A model generated the notes under the pieces. It did no database searches, was not told where the DNA came from, and saw only the letters and a program-made list of their open reading frames with translations. The translations under genes were made by a program, and so were the position numbers. From Frankiales bacterium (GTDB lineage: Bacteria > Actinomycetota > Actinomycetes > Mycobacteriales > SCTD01), in the NCBI GenBank assembly GCA_025464695.1, contig JAODNQ010000009.1, positions 1-13,175 on the forward strand: DNA of 13,175 nt, read 5' to 3'. This document shows, piece by piece, positions 13,055 to 13,175 of the stretch. Every line of letters starts with the position of its first letter. The first letter of the stretch is position 1.

Positions 13055-13175
13055 GTGTCAGATCGTCTGTGTAAGGGCGTGACCTCGACGCTGAGTCGCT
13101 GCGGCGGCTCGGGGAGGACACGGCATGACCGAAGTTGTGGAAGCAGGCACCGACGCGGGCCTGGACACTGGGCAG
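13055..13175 (+). mobile_element. Left end of a probable IS256-family insertion sequence (partial)
   Basis: The segment GTGTCAGATCGTCTGTGTAA (from 13055) has the form of an IS256-family terminal inverted repeat, whose inner part commonly carries TGTGTAA. It is followed after about 50 bases by a strong ribosome binding site and an ORF start resembling IS256-type transposases. It falls exactly where the relaxase sequence stops making sense. The right end and target duplication are outside the window, so family and boundary are inferred from memory of such ends and not from comparison. Confidence 0.6.
13125..13175 (+). CDS. Probable IS256-family transposase, N-terminal 17 codons only
   Basis: ATG 13125 has a near-ideal GGGGAGGA (13111-13118) 6 bases upstream. 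The visible product MTEVVEAGTDAGLDTGQ resembles the variable N-terminus of actinobacterial IS256 (mutator-type, DDE) transposases, but no catalytic motif lies in the window. Direction and distance from the presumed terminal repeat are right for the transposase gene. An alternative is an unrelated gene following a frameshifted relaxase. Confidence 0.5.
   Translation, partial: MTEVVEAGTDAGLDTGQ

Noticed and set aside
11514..13121. 535-residue - strand frame opposite mobC and the relaxase
   Set aside because: Arg/Pro/Ser-rich shadow; the + strand holds MobC and relaxase motifs.
13075..13127. In-frame ending DLDAESLRRLGEDTA as the natural relaxase C-terminus after a frameshift
   Set aside because: The frame is closed just upstream by TAA at 13072, and the preceding bases look like an IS256-type terminal repeat, so this is more likely the leader of the transposase gene; not fully excluded.

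Overview
The window is very GC-rich throughout. Gene content, dense GC-ending codons, GTG starts and a cysS-rlmB pair point to an Actinomycetota chromosome; I cannot name the genus. It falls into two parts joined at a tRNA gene.

Core chromosome, 1-6290, all on the + strand: the 3' part of cysS (cysteinyl-tRNA synthetase), rlmB (23S rRNA 2'-O-methyltransferase), a SigH/Spo0H-like sigma factor with an unusual acidic N-terminal extension, a large PAS-PAS-PAS-GGDEF-EAL cyclic-di-GMP protein ending in a recombinase-like helix-turn-helix, and tRNA-Thr(UGU).

Accessory element, about 6263 to the end of the window: a tyrosine integrase on the - strand whose stop codon lies one base after the tRNA CCA, the usual layout of an integrative element that uses a tRNA 3' end as attachment site. 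After it come a hicA-hicB toxin-antitoxin pair (hicA is out of frame at its last codons), small cargo genes without clear function (8392-11220, including a Sel1-like repeat protein), a likely oriT region, mobC and a relaxase. The relaxase reading frame appears to be broken near 13055 by the left end of an IS256-family insertion sequence whose transposase start is the last feature. Int + MobC + relaxase without visible conjugation genes suggests an integrative and mobilizable element; the far attachment site is outside the window.

The most unusual feature is a short repeat family confined to the cargo region: eight copies of a 16-bp imperfect inverted repeat with core GGCACCTAC (consensus GGTAGCGGCACCTACC), all in the same orientation, between 8381 and 10814. 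At two convergent gene pairs the repeat carries the stop codons of both genes, exactly 6 bp apart. Another copy sits where a -10 box would lie for a leaderless gene. It may be an operator/promoter element or a boundary or recombination site of small gene cassettes; the sequence alone does not decide.
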